Assembly (NCBI RefSeq): GCF_016009175.1
Contig: NZ_JADUCM010000001.1
Location: 62,001-126,000 of the forward strand
Direction: 5' to 3'
DNA: 64,000 bases
From: Pseudomonas alkylphenolica
Lineage (GTDB): Bacteria > Pseudomonadota > Gammaproteobacteria > Pseudomonadales > Pseudomonadaceae
The notes beneath the pieces were generated by a model. That model was not told where the DNA came from. It ran no database searches and was given only the letters and a program-made list of their open reading frames with translations. Position numbers and translations under genes: made by a program. Each line of letters starts with the position of its first letter. Position 1 is the first letter of the stretch. Below, in pieces: positions 32,765 through 41,791 of this stretch.

Positions 32765-34135
32765 ATGTCTACGATAGAGTTGTCGTCACCGCAGAGCCTT
32801 CGCAGGCGTGTTATCTGGGCCGGGGCGTTGAATATCGGGTCTATCCTGGCCTCTCAGGTGATACGCCTGGGTGGTAACCTGGTCGTCACCCGTTTGCTGA
32901 TACCGGAGATGTTCGGCCTGATGGCCATCGCCACCGCCGTGTCGGTGCTGTTGTTGCTGCTGTCCGATGTCGGTTTGCGACAGAACGTCATCCAGAGTGC
33001 GCGTGGCGACGATCCGGCGTTCCTCAACACCATCTGGACCGTGCAGATCATTCGCGGCTTTACCCTGTTTGTGGTGATGCAACTGGTGGCGCTGACCTCC
33101 TGGGTCACCCAGCAGATGGAACTGTGGCCCGCCCATTCCACCTATGCCGACCCGCAGCTGCCGCTGGTGCTGGCCGTTACCGGGTTCTTCGCCATTCTGT
33201 ATGCCTTCCAGTCGACGAACATCGACGTGGCCATCCGGTTGTTCCAGCAAAAACGGGTGGTGCTCGCCGAGCTGATTTCGCAGATTGCCGGCCTGGTGGT
33301 GATGCTGGTGGCCGGCTACCTGACCCGCTCGATCTGGTCGATGGTGGCCTCGGGGCTTGTCAGTACCCTGGTGCTGACCGTGCTCAGCCACACCATGTTC
33401 CAGGGCCCGAGAAACCGCATACAGTGGGACCCCGAGGCCTTTCGCGAGATCTTCAACTACGGCCGCTGGATCCTGCTGTCGTCGGCGGTAGGGGTGCTGG
33501 CCATGCAGGGTGACCGGATCTGGTTCGGCGGCACCATGACCGTGGCCGAGCTCGGGGTGTACTCCATCGCCGTGGGCATTCTGCTGGCGATCCAGACCAG
33601 CCTGTTGCGCCTGGCCGGGGCGGTCGCCTTGCCGGCCTTCAGTGAGGCGGCGCGCAGTGGCGACATGGACCGGCTGCGCAAGCTGTACTTTCGCTTCCGC
33701 CTGCTGTTCGACTTCGTTTCGCTGTTCGCCTGCGGCTTCTTGCTGACCGCCAGCCCGTTGATCATCGGCTGGCTGTACGACGCGCGCTATGCCGGCGCCG
33801 GCGAGATGATGGCGATCCTCTCGCTGTCGTTCTTTACCTTGCGCTACAGCCTTACGCACCAGATCTGGATGGCCCTCGGGCTGACCAAGTACATGGCCAT
33901 GGACAACATCATCCGGGTGGTGGCGCTGTTCACCCTGTTGCCGTTGCTGCTGGCCATCGGCGGGGTGACCTGGGGGCTTTGGGGCGTGGCCCTGCATACC
34001 TACTTCACGCTGTTCCTGATCTTCAAGGTCAGCCACCAGCTGGGCATGCTGAGCATCAAACGTGAACTGGTGGTGCTGCCCTTTATGGTGCTCGGTGCCT
34101 TGGCCGGGGCTTTTGTAACCCGACTTTTTGCCTGA
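32765..34135 (+). CDS. Oligosaccharide flippase family protein
   Basis: A 456-residue membrane protein with about 12 helices of the MVF/Wzx superfamily. Marks are the N-terminal SLRRRVIWAGALNIGSILAS, VTRLLIPEMFGLMAIATAVS, and GDRIWFGGTMTVAELGVYSI in the middle. Such proteins move lipid-linked sugar units across the inner membrane. It is directly followed by a family 25 glycosyltransferase gene, a small surface-sugar module separate from the locus at the right edge. Confidence 0.86.
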   Translation: MSTIELSSPQSLRRRVIWAGALNIGSILASQVIRLGGNLVVTRLLIPEMFGLMAIATAVSVLLLLLSDVGLRQNVIQSARGDDPAFLNTIWTVQIIRGFTLFVVMQLVALTSWVTQQMELWPAHSTYADPQLPLVLAVTGFFAILYAFQSTNIDVAIRLFQQKRVVLAELISQIAGLVVMLVAGYLTRSIWSMVASGLVSTLVLTVLSHTMFQGPRNRIQWDPEAFREIFNYGRWILLSSAVGVLAMQGDRIWFGGTMTVAELGVYSIAVGILLAIQTSLLRLAGAVALPAFSEAARSGDMDRLRKLYFRFRLLFDFVSLFACGFLLTASPLIIGWLYDARYAGAGEMMAILSLSFFTLRYSLTHQIWMALGLTKYMAMDNIIRVVALFTLLPLLLAIGGVTWGLWGVALHTYFTLFLIFKVSHQLGMLSIKRELVVLPFMVLGALAGAFVTRLFA

Positions 34136-34168
34136 ATGCAGGCTAATGGGCGTCTGAGGACCTGGCAC

Positions 34169-34885
34169 ATGAATGTGATCGAGTATTTTGATCGGGCAAG
34201 AATCATCAACATGGCGTCACGCAAGGACCGCCGGTTGGAAACCGAAGAAGAGTTCGCGCGCAACGGCTTTGGCATTGACGGCGAAAAAACCGGCTTCTTC
34301 AAGGCGATTACGGTCAGTGAAGGCAAAGGCTTCCCGAGCATTGGTGTTCGGGGCTGCTTTTTAAGTCACCTGGGGGTGCTGGAAGAAGCCATGCGCCTGA
34401 ACGCGAAAAACGTCCTGGTCATGGAAGACGACATCCAGTTTTCCAGGGCCATCGCCGAGCATGGCCGCAAGGCTGTCGAGTCGTTGCAGGGGATGGAGTG
34501 GGATGTCCTGTATTTTGGGCATCCGTTTGATGTCGATTCGAATTCACCCGGCTGGAAACAGGTCGACCGGCCGATTCACCTGACCCATTTCTATGCGATC
34601 AATGCCCGATGCTTCGAGACCCTGAGGGATTTTCTGGTGCAGGTGAAGGAGCGTCCGCCGGGGCATCCTGACGGTGGTTCGATGCATTTTGACGCTGCGC
34701 TCAATACCCTGATTCACAAGAACAAGGATATCGCGGCGTATTACTTCACCTGGAACCTGGGCTACCAGCGCCCGTCGCGCACCGACCTGCACGACCTGTC
34801 CATCCTCGACCGGCTGATGTTCCTGCGCCCGCTCATGGACATGCTCAGAAGGGTAAAAGCCAAACGCCTGAGAGTGACGCGTTAG
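34169..34885 (+). CDS. Glycosyltransferase family 25 (LPS biosynthesis type)
   Basis: A 238-residue protein with the LOS/LPS family 25 pattern: RIINMASRKDRRLETEEEF at the N-terminus, GVRGCFLSHLGVLEEAMRLN and VLVMEDDIQFSR, where the EDD sits in the donor site. It probably adds a hexose to a surface glycan. ATG 34169 has GAGGA eight bases upstream; ATG 34136, adjacent to the flippase stop, is an alternative. A REPIN follows. Confidence 0.82.
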   Translation: MNVIEYFDRARIINMASRKDRRLETEEEFARNGFGIDGEKTGFFKAITVSEGKGFPSIGVRGCFLSHLGVLEEAMRLNAKNVLVMEDDIQFSRAIAEHGRKAVESLQGMEWDVLYFGHPFDVDSNSPGWKQVDRPIHLTHFYAINARCFETLRDFLVQVKERPPGHPDGGSMHFDAALNTLIHKNKDIAAYYFTWNLGYQRPSRTDLHDLSILDRLMFLRPLMDMLRRVKAKRLRVTR

Positions 34886-34889
34886 TCGC

Positions 34890-34957
34890 TTTCGCGGGTA
34901 AACCCGCTCCCACAGGGGACAAATGCAATCCTTGTGGGAGCGGGTTTACCCGCGAAT
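34890..34957. repeat. REPIN (inverted REP pair)
   Basis: TTCGCGGGTAAACCCGCTCC (from 34891) then CACAGG faces its complement ending at about 34957. It is the same subtype as the element at 5231 and sits between the convergent glycosyltransferase and Tsx-like genes. Confidence 0.88.
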
Positions 34958-34960
34958 GCA

Positions 34961-35752
34961 TCAGAAGTGAGCTTTGATCAGCAGGCTGATGGCGCTCTGG
35001 TCGGTGCCACCGAGAATTTCCGAGCCCACGAAGCCATCGTCATCGATCCCGTACTTGTTGCTCCAGTAGTCGTACTCGACCCCGACATACACCTTCTTGC
35101 CGTAGCCGAACGCCTTGGCTACGTCGTACTTGATCTGCGGGTTGAAGTGCAGGTTGGCGTGGTAGCTCTTGTCGTTGTCCACCACCCAGTCCATGAAGCC
35201 GTCGATCACCAGGTCCGAATTGCCGACCGGGATGGTGTAGCTCCACACCGGGGTAATCTGCCAGACGTTGTTGCCGTCGCGTTTGCCGTCCGGCGTGCGC
35301 AGGTAGGTGTTGAGCTGGAAGTAGTCGAAGCCCGGAATGTTCAGGTCAACCGCCGGGCCGATCAGGTACGCCTCGACATCGTCCTCGCCAAACTCATAGG
35401 TGGTGGACAGCAGCACGTCCTTGATCGGCCCGTAGGAGAAATTGGTGCCGGTCAGCTTGCTCAGGGAAAACCGCGGGCTGAACTCGCCGTAGAAGGTATG
35501 GCCATCGCCAGCGCCGTTGGTGGCGTCGGTGTTGTATTTGATGCCGTCGACGAACATGAACAGGTCACCAAAGCTCCAGCCGCTGGCATGCTCGAAGGTC
35601 ACGGTTTGCTGCTTGGGAGGATCGACGGTGAAGTCGACGCCGTTCAGGTAGGTCAGGCTGTTGTCCTGCCATTGCAGCAGGTCGCCGGCTTGGCTGTGCT
35701 GGGCGGCAAACAGGCTGCCGAGCAGCAGTAGCGAGGGGGTGGTGCACTTCAT
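34961..35752 (-). CDS. Tsx-like nucleoside-specific outer-membrane channel
   Basis: A 263-residue outer-membrane protein of the nucleoside-specific channel (Tsx/OmpK) family. The signal peptide is LLLLGSLFAAQHSQA; the mature start GDLLQWQDNSLTYLNG and the FEHASGWSFGDLFMFVDG segment are typical, and the C-terminal Phe closes the barrel. Last gene of the minus-strand nucleoside uptake cluster. ATG 35752 has AGGAG seven bases upstream; the upstream ATGs at 35770 and 35806 lack sites. Confidence 0.88.
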   Translation of the reverse strand: MKCTTPSLLLLGSLFAAQHSQAGDLLQWQDNSLTYLNGVDFTVDPPKQQTVTFEHASGWSFGDLFMFVDGIKYNTDATNGAGDGHTFYGEFSPRFSLSKLTGTNFSYGPIKDVLLSTTYEFGEDDVEAYLIGPAVDLNIPGFDYFQLNTYLRTPDGKRDGNNVWQITPVWSYTIPVGNSDLVIDGFMDWVVDNDKSYHANLHFNPQIKYDVAKAFGYGKKVYVGVEYDYWSNKYGIDDDGFVGSEILGGTDQSAISLLIKAHF

Positions 35753-35844
35753 TAACGCGCTCCTAATCATGGGGGTAGGTTTCTCTGAACCTGTCGTGTT
35801 GGTCAATTGGCGCAGTGCTGCGCCAATCTGTGGCGTGCCTTGAC

Positions 35845-36810
35845 TCAGGCATCTACTTCTTCGCGGCGGTAGGCGTAGGTCTCGGCAAAGCGCGAGAGCA
35901 TGTAGTCGCTGCAGGAAATCGGCGCGTACTTGGCGGGGTATTCAGGGCTCTGGCAGCCGGGCAGGCAGCTGATCTCGGTGTCCGGGTGCGGTTCGGCGAA
36001 AAACGGCATGGAGTAGCGGTCGAGCCCCAACGGGCTGACTACCCGGTGCGGGGTGGACTTGTAGCGATCGTTGCTCCAGCGCGCCATCATGTCGCCGATG
36101 TTCACCACGTAGGTGTCGGCAATCGGCGGCGCGTCGATCCATTCGCCACGCACATCCTGCACCTGCAGGCCGCCGGTGGCGTCCTGGTACAGCAGGGTGA
36201 TGCAGCCATAGTCGGTGTGCGCGCCGGCCCCCTGTTGCTCGGCGCTGCTGGCGGTCTGGCGGGGCGGGTAGTGGATCATGCGCAGCACACTGATCGGGTC
36301 GGCGAAGCGCCGGTCGAAGAAGTCTTCTTCGATCCCCAGGGCCAGCGCCATGGCACGCAACAGGGTCAGCGACATCGCGTGCATATCTTCGTAATGACGC
36401 TGCATCAACGCTTCCCAGCCGGGAATGGCCGGGTGCAGGTTGGGCCCGCGCAGGGGTTTACCGGCCTGTACGTCAGGGTGCTCGGCGGCGAGGTGAAAGC
36501 CCATGTCGAAGGTTTCTTTCAGGTCGCTCGGTTTGCTCGGGTCCAGTTGTTCGGTGGCAACGGCGCCGTAACCCCGGTGGTGGACCGTGCGGGTAATGTC
36601 GATGCGCAGCTTTTCTTCGGCCGGGCGGGCGAAAAAGTCCTCGGCGGCGGCCTTCAGCTCGGCGATGCGCGACGGCGAAATCGGATGGCCCTTGATGTAG
36701 TAAAACCCCCACTCACGGCAGGCATGGTCAATCTGCTGGGCAACGACCATCCAGGCGTCGGGGTCGTTGGCATAGAGCGGGGCGATATCGATGATCGGCA
36801 GTGTCTTCAT
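35845..36810 (-). CDS. Fe(II)/2-oxoglutarate dioxygenase, isopenicillin N synthase-like
   Basis: A 321-residue DIOX_N plus 2OG-Fe(II) oxygenase. The iron triad is H198-x-D200 (HTDYG) and H255 (STPHRVV); the 2-oxoglutarate arginine is R265 in RYS. The N-terminus has PIIDIAPLYAND and the family pattern GFYYIKGHPIS. It hydroxylates or desaturates an unknown substrate. Its place between a BMP-type binding protein and a Tsx-like channel points to a nucleoside or nucleobase; thymine 7-hydroxylase belongs to the same fold group. This is inference. Confidence 0.87.
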   Translation of the reverse strand: MKTLPIIDIAPLYANDPDAWMVVAQQIDHACREWGFYYIKGHPISPSRIAELKAAAEDFFARPAEEKLRIDITRTVHHRGYGAVATEQLDPSKPSDLKETFDMGFHLAAEHPDVQAGKPLRGPNLHPAIPGWEALMQRHYEDMHAMSLTLLRAMALALGIEEDFFDRRFADPISVLRMIHYPPRQTASSAEQQGAGAHTDYGCITLLYQDATGGLQVQDVRGEWIDAPPIADTYVVNIGDMMARWSNDRYKSTPHRVVSPLGLDRYSMPFFAEPHPDTEISCLPGCQSPEYPAKYAPISCSDYMLSRFAETYAYRREEVDA

Positions 36811-36866
36811 GGTTGCTCCTGGTGGGGGCAGGTGCTGCGAGTCTTCTCGTACCCAGGGCAGCGGAA

Positions 36867-36886
36867 CGGGCGCCGAAGGACGCCCG
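36867..36886 (-). terminator. Possible attenuator hairpin
   Basis: CGGGCG (36867-36872) and CGCCCG (36881-36886) form a short GC stem between the binding-protein and dioxygenase genes. There is no T tract, so it may only lower read-through. Confidence 0.3.
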
Positions 36887-36897
36887 GGTAACGGGGT

Positions 36898-37980
36898 TTA
36901 CTGCGGCATTTGCGCGGTGATGCCTTTGACGTAGTAGTTCATGCCTGCCAGTTCGGCGTTGCTGGCCACGCTGCCAGCGGCAATGCGCACCTCGCCTTTC
37001 TGGTCGAGGATCGGGCCGGCGAAGGGGTGGAACGAGCCATCCTTGATGCCCGCGATGATCTGCTCGGCTTCGGTTTTGACGTCCGCCGGTACCAGCGGGC
37101 TGATCGGCAGCTCGATGGTGCCTTCAGCCAGGCCGCCCCAGTAGTCCTGGGATTTCCAGGTGCCGTCGATCACTGCCTGGGTGCTGCGGATGTAGTGCGG
37201 GCCCCAGTTGTTGACGATGGAGGTCAGCACCGCCTTCGGACCGAAGTGCGCCATGTCCGAGGCATAGCCGATGGCGTAGACGCCACGACGTTCGGCGGTC
37301 TGGATCGGCGCCGGGCTGTCGGTGTGCTGGAACACCACGTCGACACCCTGGTCGATGAGGGCGTTGGCCGCGTCGGCTTCTTTGCCCGGATCGAACCAGG
37401 AGTTGACCCACACCACCTTGATTTCAGTGCCCGGGTTGTACTTGTCCAGGGCCAGCTGGATGGCGTTGATGTCGCGGATCACTTCCGGAATCGGGAAGGA
37501 GGCGATGTAGCCGATCTTCTTGCTCTTGGTCATTTTGGCGGCCAGGAAGCCACCGACGTAGCGGCCTTCATAGGAGGTCGACAGGTAGGTGCCGAGGTTC
37601 TTGTCCTGCTTGTAGCCGGTGGCGTGCTCGAAGGTGGCTTTGGGGAATTGCTTGGCGACCTTGGCAGTCGGGTTCATGTAGCCGAATGAGGTGGTGAACA
37701 CCAGGTCGTAGCCGCCCTTGGCCATGTTGCGGATCACCCGTTCGGCGTCGGCGCCCTCGGCCACGTTCTCGACGAAGCTGGTCTGGACCTTGTCACCGAA
37801 CTGCTTGATCAGCGCCTGGCGGCCTTGCTCGTGCTGGTAGGTCCAGCCGTGGTCGCCGATCGGGCCGATGTAGACGAAACCGACCTTGAGCGGGTCGGCG
37901 GCGTGAGCGCCAAGGGTGGCGGTCAGGCCAATGGCCGCGGCGACACCGAGTACCAGACGCTTGAGGGAAGGGATGGACAT
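36898..37980 (-). CDS. BMP-family ABC transporter substrate-binding protein
   Basis: A 360-residue periplasmic binding protein of the BMP/PnrA family, whose studied members bind purine nucleosides. The signal peptide is LVLGVAAAIGLTATLGAHA, followed by ADPLKVGFVYIGPIGDHGWT. Further marks are FTTSFGYMNPTAKVAKQFP and GYIASFPIPEVIRDINA. The frame is open back to 38469, but only ATG 37980 starts a signal peptide. It is separated from the permease genes by 203 bp. Confidence 0.89.
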   Translation of the reverse strand: MSIPSLKRLVLGVAAAIGLTATLGAHAADPLKVGFVYIGPIGDHGWTYQHEQGRQALIKQFGDKVQTSFVENVAEGADAERVIRNMAKGGYDLVFTTSFGYMNPTAKVAKQFPKATFEHATGYKQDKNLGTYLSTSYEGRYVGGFLAAKMTKSKKIGYIASFPIPEVIRDINAIQLALDKYNPGTEIKVVWVNSWFDPGKEADAANALIDQGVDVVFQHTDSPAPIQTAERRGVYAIGYASDMAHFGPKAVLTSIVNNWGPHYIRSTQAVIDGTWKSQDYWGGLAEGTIELPISPLVPADVKTEAEQIIAGIKDGSFHPFAGPILDQKGEVRIAAGSVASNAELAGMNYYVKGITAQMPQ

Positions 37981-38183
37981 AAGGGTGGGGCTCCGTGTGG
38001 GTCGTGTTGTTCTTCTGGGCCGAAGGTGGCGATAGCCGTGTTGCAAAAAATTGACCAACAGGACAACAAGTCGAAAATTTGCTGCAACCCGCATGAAACC
38101 TGCGGGCTGCCGGGGCAATAAGTTGTCGAAGTGGTCAATAAACGAGCACGCAACGCCGTGCGCGGATGAATCTGGTGCAGGCC
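37981..38183 (-). promoter_or_regulatory. Regulatory gap with TTGACCAA box and hairpin
   Basis: This 203-bp gap between the second permease and the binding protein holds TTGACCAA (38050-38057, reading TTGGTCAA on the coding strand) and a second GTGGTCAA near 38131. A hairpin CCCGCA/TGCGGG occupies about 38088-38106. The TTGGTCA box also occurs upstream of the ATPase gene, which suggests a common regulator, perhaps of the GntR type. Inference only. Confidence 0.35.
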
Positions 38184-39110
38184 TCAGTGCCCGCCGCGCC
38201 ATGGCTGGCCGAGGGACACGGGCGCGTACAGGCGGGTACGCACGGCATCGCGCGACAGCAGCACCAGCACCACGATGGTTGCCACATACGGCAGCATGGC
38301 CAGCAAGTTGGCCGGAATGCTGATGCCGATGCCTTGGGCCACCAGGTGGAGGATGCTCGCCAGGCCGAACAGGTAGGCGCCGAGCAGCACGCGCAGCACC
38401 CGCCAGCTGGCGAATACCACCAGGGCCAGGGCGATCCAGCCACGTCCGGCGCTCATGTTCTGGGCCCACATCGGTGTGTAGGCCAGCGACAGGTAAGCCC
38501 CGGCCATGCCGGCCATGGCGCCGCCGAACAGCACCGCCAGGGTGCGCACGCGCATCACCGGCAGGCCCATGGCGCTGGCCGCGTTCGGGTTCTCGCCGAC
38601 GGCCGGCAGGATCAGGCCGAGGCGGCTTTTGAGCCGCGCCCAGGTGATCAGCGCGAACAGCGCGAACGACAGGTAAACCAGCACATCCTGGTTGAACAGC
38701 ATGTGGCCGATCAGTGGAATGTCGCTGAGCAACGGGATGGCCAGCGGTTCAAAACCGGTCAGCGGCTTGCCGACCCAGGCCGAACCGACGAAGGCCGAGA
38801 GGCCGATGCCGAAGATCGTCAGGGCCAGGCCCGTGGCCACCTGGTTAGCCTGGCAACCGAGGGCGACCAGCGCGAACAATGCGGCCAGCAGCATGCCCGC
38901 CAGGCACGCCAGCAGTACCCCAAGCCACAGGCTGCCGGTAGAGAAGGCAACGATGAAACCAATCACCGCGCCGAACAGCATCATGCCTTCCTGGCCGAGG
39001 TTGAGTACGCCGGTTTTTTCACACACCAGCTCGCCGAGGGCCACCAGCAACAGCGGTGTGCCGCAGCGCACCATGGCGTAGAGGATGTTACTGATCAGAT
39101 CGAGGTCCAT
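38184..39110 (-). CDS. Nucleoside-type ABC transporter permease
   Basis: A 308-residue inner-membrane permease of the BPD_transp_2 family as found in nucleoside importers (YufQ-like). It shows LLVALGELVCEKTGVLNLGQ with EGMMLFGAVIGF, and multiple hydrophobic helices, with the cytoplasmic loop GENPNAASAMGLPVMRVR. ATG 39110 has GGAG seven bases upstream. It lies 28 bp after the other permease and forms the membrane channel with it. Confidence 0.88.
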   Translation of the reverse strand: MDLDLISNILYAMVRCGTPLLLVALGELVCEKTGVLNLGQEGMMLFGAVIGFIVAFSTGSLWLGVLLACLAGMLLAALFALVALGCQANQVATGLALTIFGIGLSAFVGSAWVGKPLTGFEPLAIPLLSDIPLIGHMLFNQDVLVYLSFALFALITWARLKSRLGLILPAVGENPNAASAMGLPVMRVRTLAVLFGGAMAGMAGAYLSLAYTPMWAQNMSAGRGWIALALVVFASWRVLRVLLGAYLFGLASILHLVAQGIGISIPANLLAMLPYVATIVVLVLLSRDAVRTRLYAPVSLGQPWRGGH

Positions 39111-39138
39111 GGGATGACTCCAAGTAAGGCGGGTGCGC

Positions 39139-40242
39139 TCAGGCCGGGGCGTGTTCGGTGTGTTGGCGGGCGGTCGGCCTGAACCAGCTGCCAAGGCGCA
39201 CGCGGTAGAGAATCAGCAGGTCGCAGGCAAGCAGGAAGAACAGCATCATTCCCTGGAACAGCTCGGTCAGTGACTGCGGCAGGTTGAGGGTCATCTGGGC
39301 GTTCTCGCCACCGAGGTACAGCAGCGCCATCAGCAGCCCGGCGACGATGATGCCGAGCGGGTTGAGGCGGCCGAGAAAGGCCACGGTGATCGCGGCGTAG
39401 CCGTAACCCGGCGACACCTGCGGCACCAGCTGGCCAATCGGCCCGGTGACTTCGCTGACCCCGGCGAGCCCGGCCAGGCCACCGCTGATCAGCAGGGCCA
39501 GCCACACCAGGCGCTTTTCACGAAAGCCCATCAGCCCGGCGGCGCGGCTGTCGAGCCCGAGCACACGCACCTGAAAGCCGAGGAAACTGCGCGACAGCAG
39601 CACCCACACCGCTACTGCCGCCAGCAGCACCAGGTAGAAACCGGCGTGCAGGCGCACATCGTCGAACAGGGTCGGCAGGCGGCTGGCATCGGCAAACATT
39701 GCCGATTGCGGAAAGCTGAAGCCCTCGGGGTCTTTCAGCGGCCCGTGGACGAAGTACAGCAGCAGGTTCAGGGCGATGTAATTGAGCATGATCGTGGTGA
39801 GGATTTCGTTGGCATTGAAGTGCGTGCGCAGCCACGCCGCCAGCGCTGCCCACAACGCACCGGCGAGTACGCCGGTGAGGATCACCGCCGGCAACGCCAG
39901 CACTGAGTCGCAATCGAGGAGGTTGATCGCCAGCGCACTGCCCGCCAGCGCGCCGATCAGCAACTGGCCTTCGGCGCCGATGTTCCAGATGCGCGCCTGG
40001 TAGGCCACTGCCAGGCCCAGTGCGCAGAGCAGGATGGGGATGGCCTTGATCAACAGCTCCGAGACACCGTAAAAATCCTGTACCGGCTCGATCAGCAGGG
40101 TGTGGAAGGTCGCCAGCGGATCGTGGCCGAGGGCAGCAAACAGCAGGGCACCGCACAGCAATGTCAGCAGCGCGGCCAGCAGGGGTGACAGCAACAGATG
40201 ACGACGTGACTGCTGCAGGCGGGGTTCGAGGGTCAGTAGCAT
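39139..40242 (-). CDS. Nucleoside-type ABC transporter permease
   Basis: A 367-residue permease (YufP-like) of the BPD_transp_2 family. Characteristic segments are AVAYQARIWNIGAEGQLLIG, NANEILTTIMLNYIALNLL and the coupling loop FLGFQVRVLGLDSRAAGLMG. It has about ten helices. ATG 40242 is 10 bp downstream of the ATPase stop, so the two are cotranscribed. The frame extends to 40281 but the shorter start fits the family better. Confidence 0.88.
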   Translation of the reverse strand: MLLTLEPRLQQSRRHLLLSPLLAALLTLLCGALLFAALGHDPLATFHTLLIEPVQDFYGVSELLIKAIPILLCALGLAVAYQARIWNIGAEGQLLIGALAGSALAINLLDCDSVLALPAVILTGVLAGALWAALAAWLRTHFNANEILTTIMLNYIALNLLLYFVHGPLKDPEGFSFPQSAMFADASRLPTLFDDVRLHAGFYLVLLAAVAVWVLLSRSFLGFQVRVLGLDSRAAGLMGFREKRLVWLALLISGGLAGLAGVSEVTGPIGQLVPQVSPGYGYAAITVAFLGRLNPLGIIVAGLLMALLYLGGENAQMTLNLPQSLTELFQGMMLFFLLACDLLILYRVRLGSWFRPTARQHTEHAPA

Positions 40243-40252
40243 GGGATTCTCT

Positions 40253-41791
40253 TCAGGCGGCAGCAGGGTTGTCGAACTCACCGGCCATCCAGCGGCCGAC
40301 TTCGGTGAGGGTGGTGTGCGCGGTGGCCTTCAGCGGCGACAGGCGGCCGCTGCACAGGGCGCCTAGGCGGTCGCTGATCTGGAACAGTTCATCGAGGTCT
40401 TCGGAAATCACCAGGATTGCTGCGCCGGCATCGCGCAGGGCGATCAGCTCGCGGTGGATGGTCGCCGCCGCACCGACATCCACGCCCCAGGTCGGGTGCG
40501 CCGCGACCAGAAGCGTCGGTTGCTGCATCACTTCACGGCCGAGGATGAACTTCTGCAGGTTGCCGCCGGACAGGCTGCGGGCCAGGGTGTGGATGTCCGG
40601 GGTCTTCACCCCGAAGCGGCACACGATGTTTTCGGCCAGGGCCTCGACACGGCCGCGACGGACCATGCCGTGGCCGACCAGGCCCTGGTGAAAGGATGAC
40701 AGCAGGGCGTTGTCGGCCAGGCTCATGTCCGGCACCGCACCGTGGCCCAGGCGCTCGGCGGGCACGAAGGCCATGCCCAGGCGTCGGCGCGCATCCGGGT
40801 GCAGGTTGGCAATGGGCTGCTGGTCGAGGGTGATGCGCTCGCGCTCGCCGCGCGGCAGGCGGGTTTCGCCAGACAGCAGGGCCAGCAACTCGTCCTGGCC
40901 GTTGCCTGCCACACCGGCAATACCGACGATCTCGCCACTGCGCACTTCCAGGCGCAGGCGGCTGAGCGAGGTACCGAACGGGTCGAGGTTGCGCCAGCTG
41001 AGGTCGTCCACGCGCAGGCGCGTCAGCCCGCCGCCGACTTTCGGGTAGCTGGCTTCCAGGCCCTCGGCATCGCCGACCATCAGCCGTGCCAGCTGCAGGT
41101 CGCTGCACTCGCGCGGCACGCAGGCACCGGCAACGCGCCCGCCACGCAGCACCGTGGCGCTGTCGCACAGGGCGCGCACTTCGCCAAGCTTGTGGCTGAT
41201 GAAGAGGATGCTGCAGCCCTCGGCGGCCAGCGCGCGCAAGGTGACAAACAGCTCGTCGACCTCTTGCGGGGTGAGTACCGAGGTCGGCTCATCGAGAATC
41301 AGCAGGCGAATGTCCTGCATCAGGCAGCGCACGATCTCCACCCGCTGGCGCTCGCCAATCGACAGGCTGTGCACCAGGCGTTGCGGCTCCAGGCCCATGC
41401 CGTAGCGCTGTGACACCTCGCGGATTTTCGCCTCCAGCTGCTTCGGTGTGCCGGCGTCGCGGCCCAGCGCCAGGGCGATGTTCTCGGCCACGGTGAGGGT
41501 TTCGAACAACGAGAAATGCTGGAAGACCATGCCGATGCCCAGCGCCCGGGCCTGGGCAGGATCGCGGACCTGCACGCGCTGGCCTTGCCAGAGCACCTCG
41601 CCGCTGTCGGCGGCGGTAACGCCGTAGATGATCTTCATCAGGGTACTTTTGCCGGCACCGTTCTCGCCCAGCAGGGCGTGAATTTCACCCGCCTGGATGC
41701 GCAGGTCGATACGGTCGTTGGCCAGGGTGCCCGGGTAGCGCTTGGTGATGGCGCGCAGTTCCAGGCGCAGCGAAGAGGCGGAATGGGACAT
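40253..41791 (-). CDS. Nucleoside-type ABC transporter ATP-binding protein (tandem)
   Basis: A 512-residue ATPase with two fused nucleotide-binding domains. The first has Walker A GENGAGKST (42-50), signature LSIGERQRVEIVR and Walker B LLILDEPTSVLTP. The second has a degenerate A loop (GVAGNGQDELLALLSG) and LSGGNLQKFILGRE, as is usual in YufO/MglA-like subunits, with one site likely inactive. It is the first gene of the minus-strand uptake cluster, divergent from the sulfur operon. ATG 41791 is chosen; upstream in-frame ATGs lack better sites. Confidence 0.88.
   Translation of the reverse strand: MSHSASSLRLELRAITKRYPGTLANDRIDLRIQAGEIHALLGENGAGKSTLMKIIYGVTAADSGEVLWQGQRVQVRDPAQARALGIGMVFQHFSLFETLTVAENIALALGRDAGTPKQLEAKIREVSQRYGMGLEPQRLVHSLSIGERQRVEIVRCLMQDIRLLILDEPTSVLTPQEVDELFVTLRALAAEGCSILFISHKLGEVRALCDSATVLRGGRVAGACVPRECSDLQLARLMVGDAEGLEASYPKVGGGLTRLRVDDLSWRNLDPFGTSLSRLRLEVRSGEIVGIAGVAGNGQDELLALLSGETRLPRGERERITLDQQPIANLHPDARRRLGMAFVPAERLGHGAVPDMSLADNALLSSFHQGLVGHGMVRRGRVEALAENIVCRFGVKTPDIHTLARSLSGGNLQKFILGREVMQQPTLLVAAHPTWGVDVGAAATIHRELIALRDAGAAILVISEDLDELFQISDRLGALCSGRLSPLKATAHTTLTEVGRWMAGEFDNPAAA

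Noticed and set aside
37981..38469. Upstream extension of the BMP-type binding-protein frame
   Set aside because: The extension lacks a start with a ribosome site, overlaps the permease gene, and would bury the signal peptide that begins at 37980.
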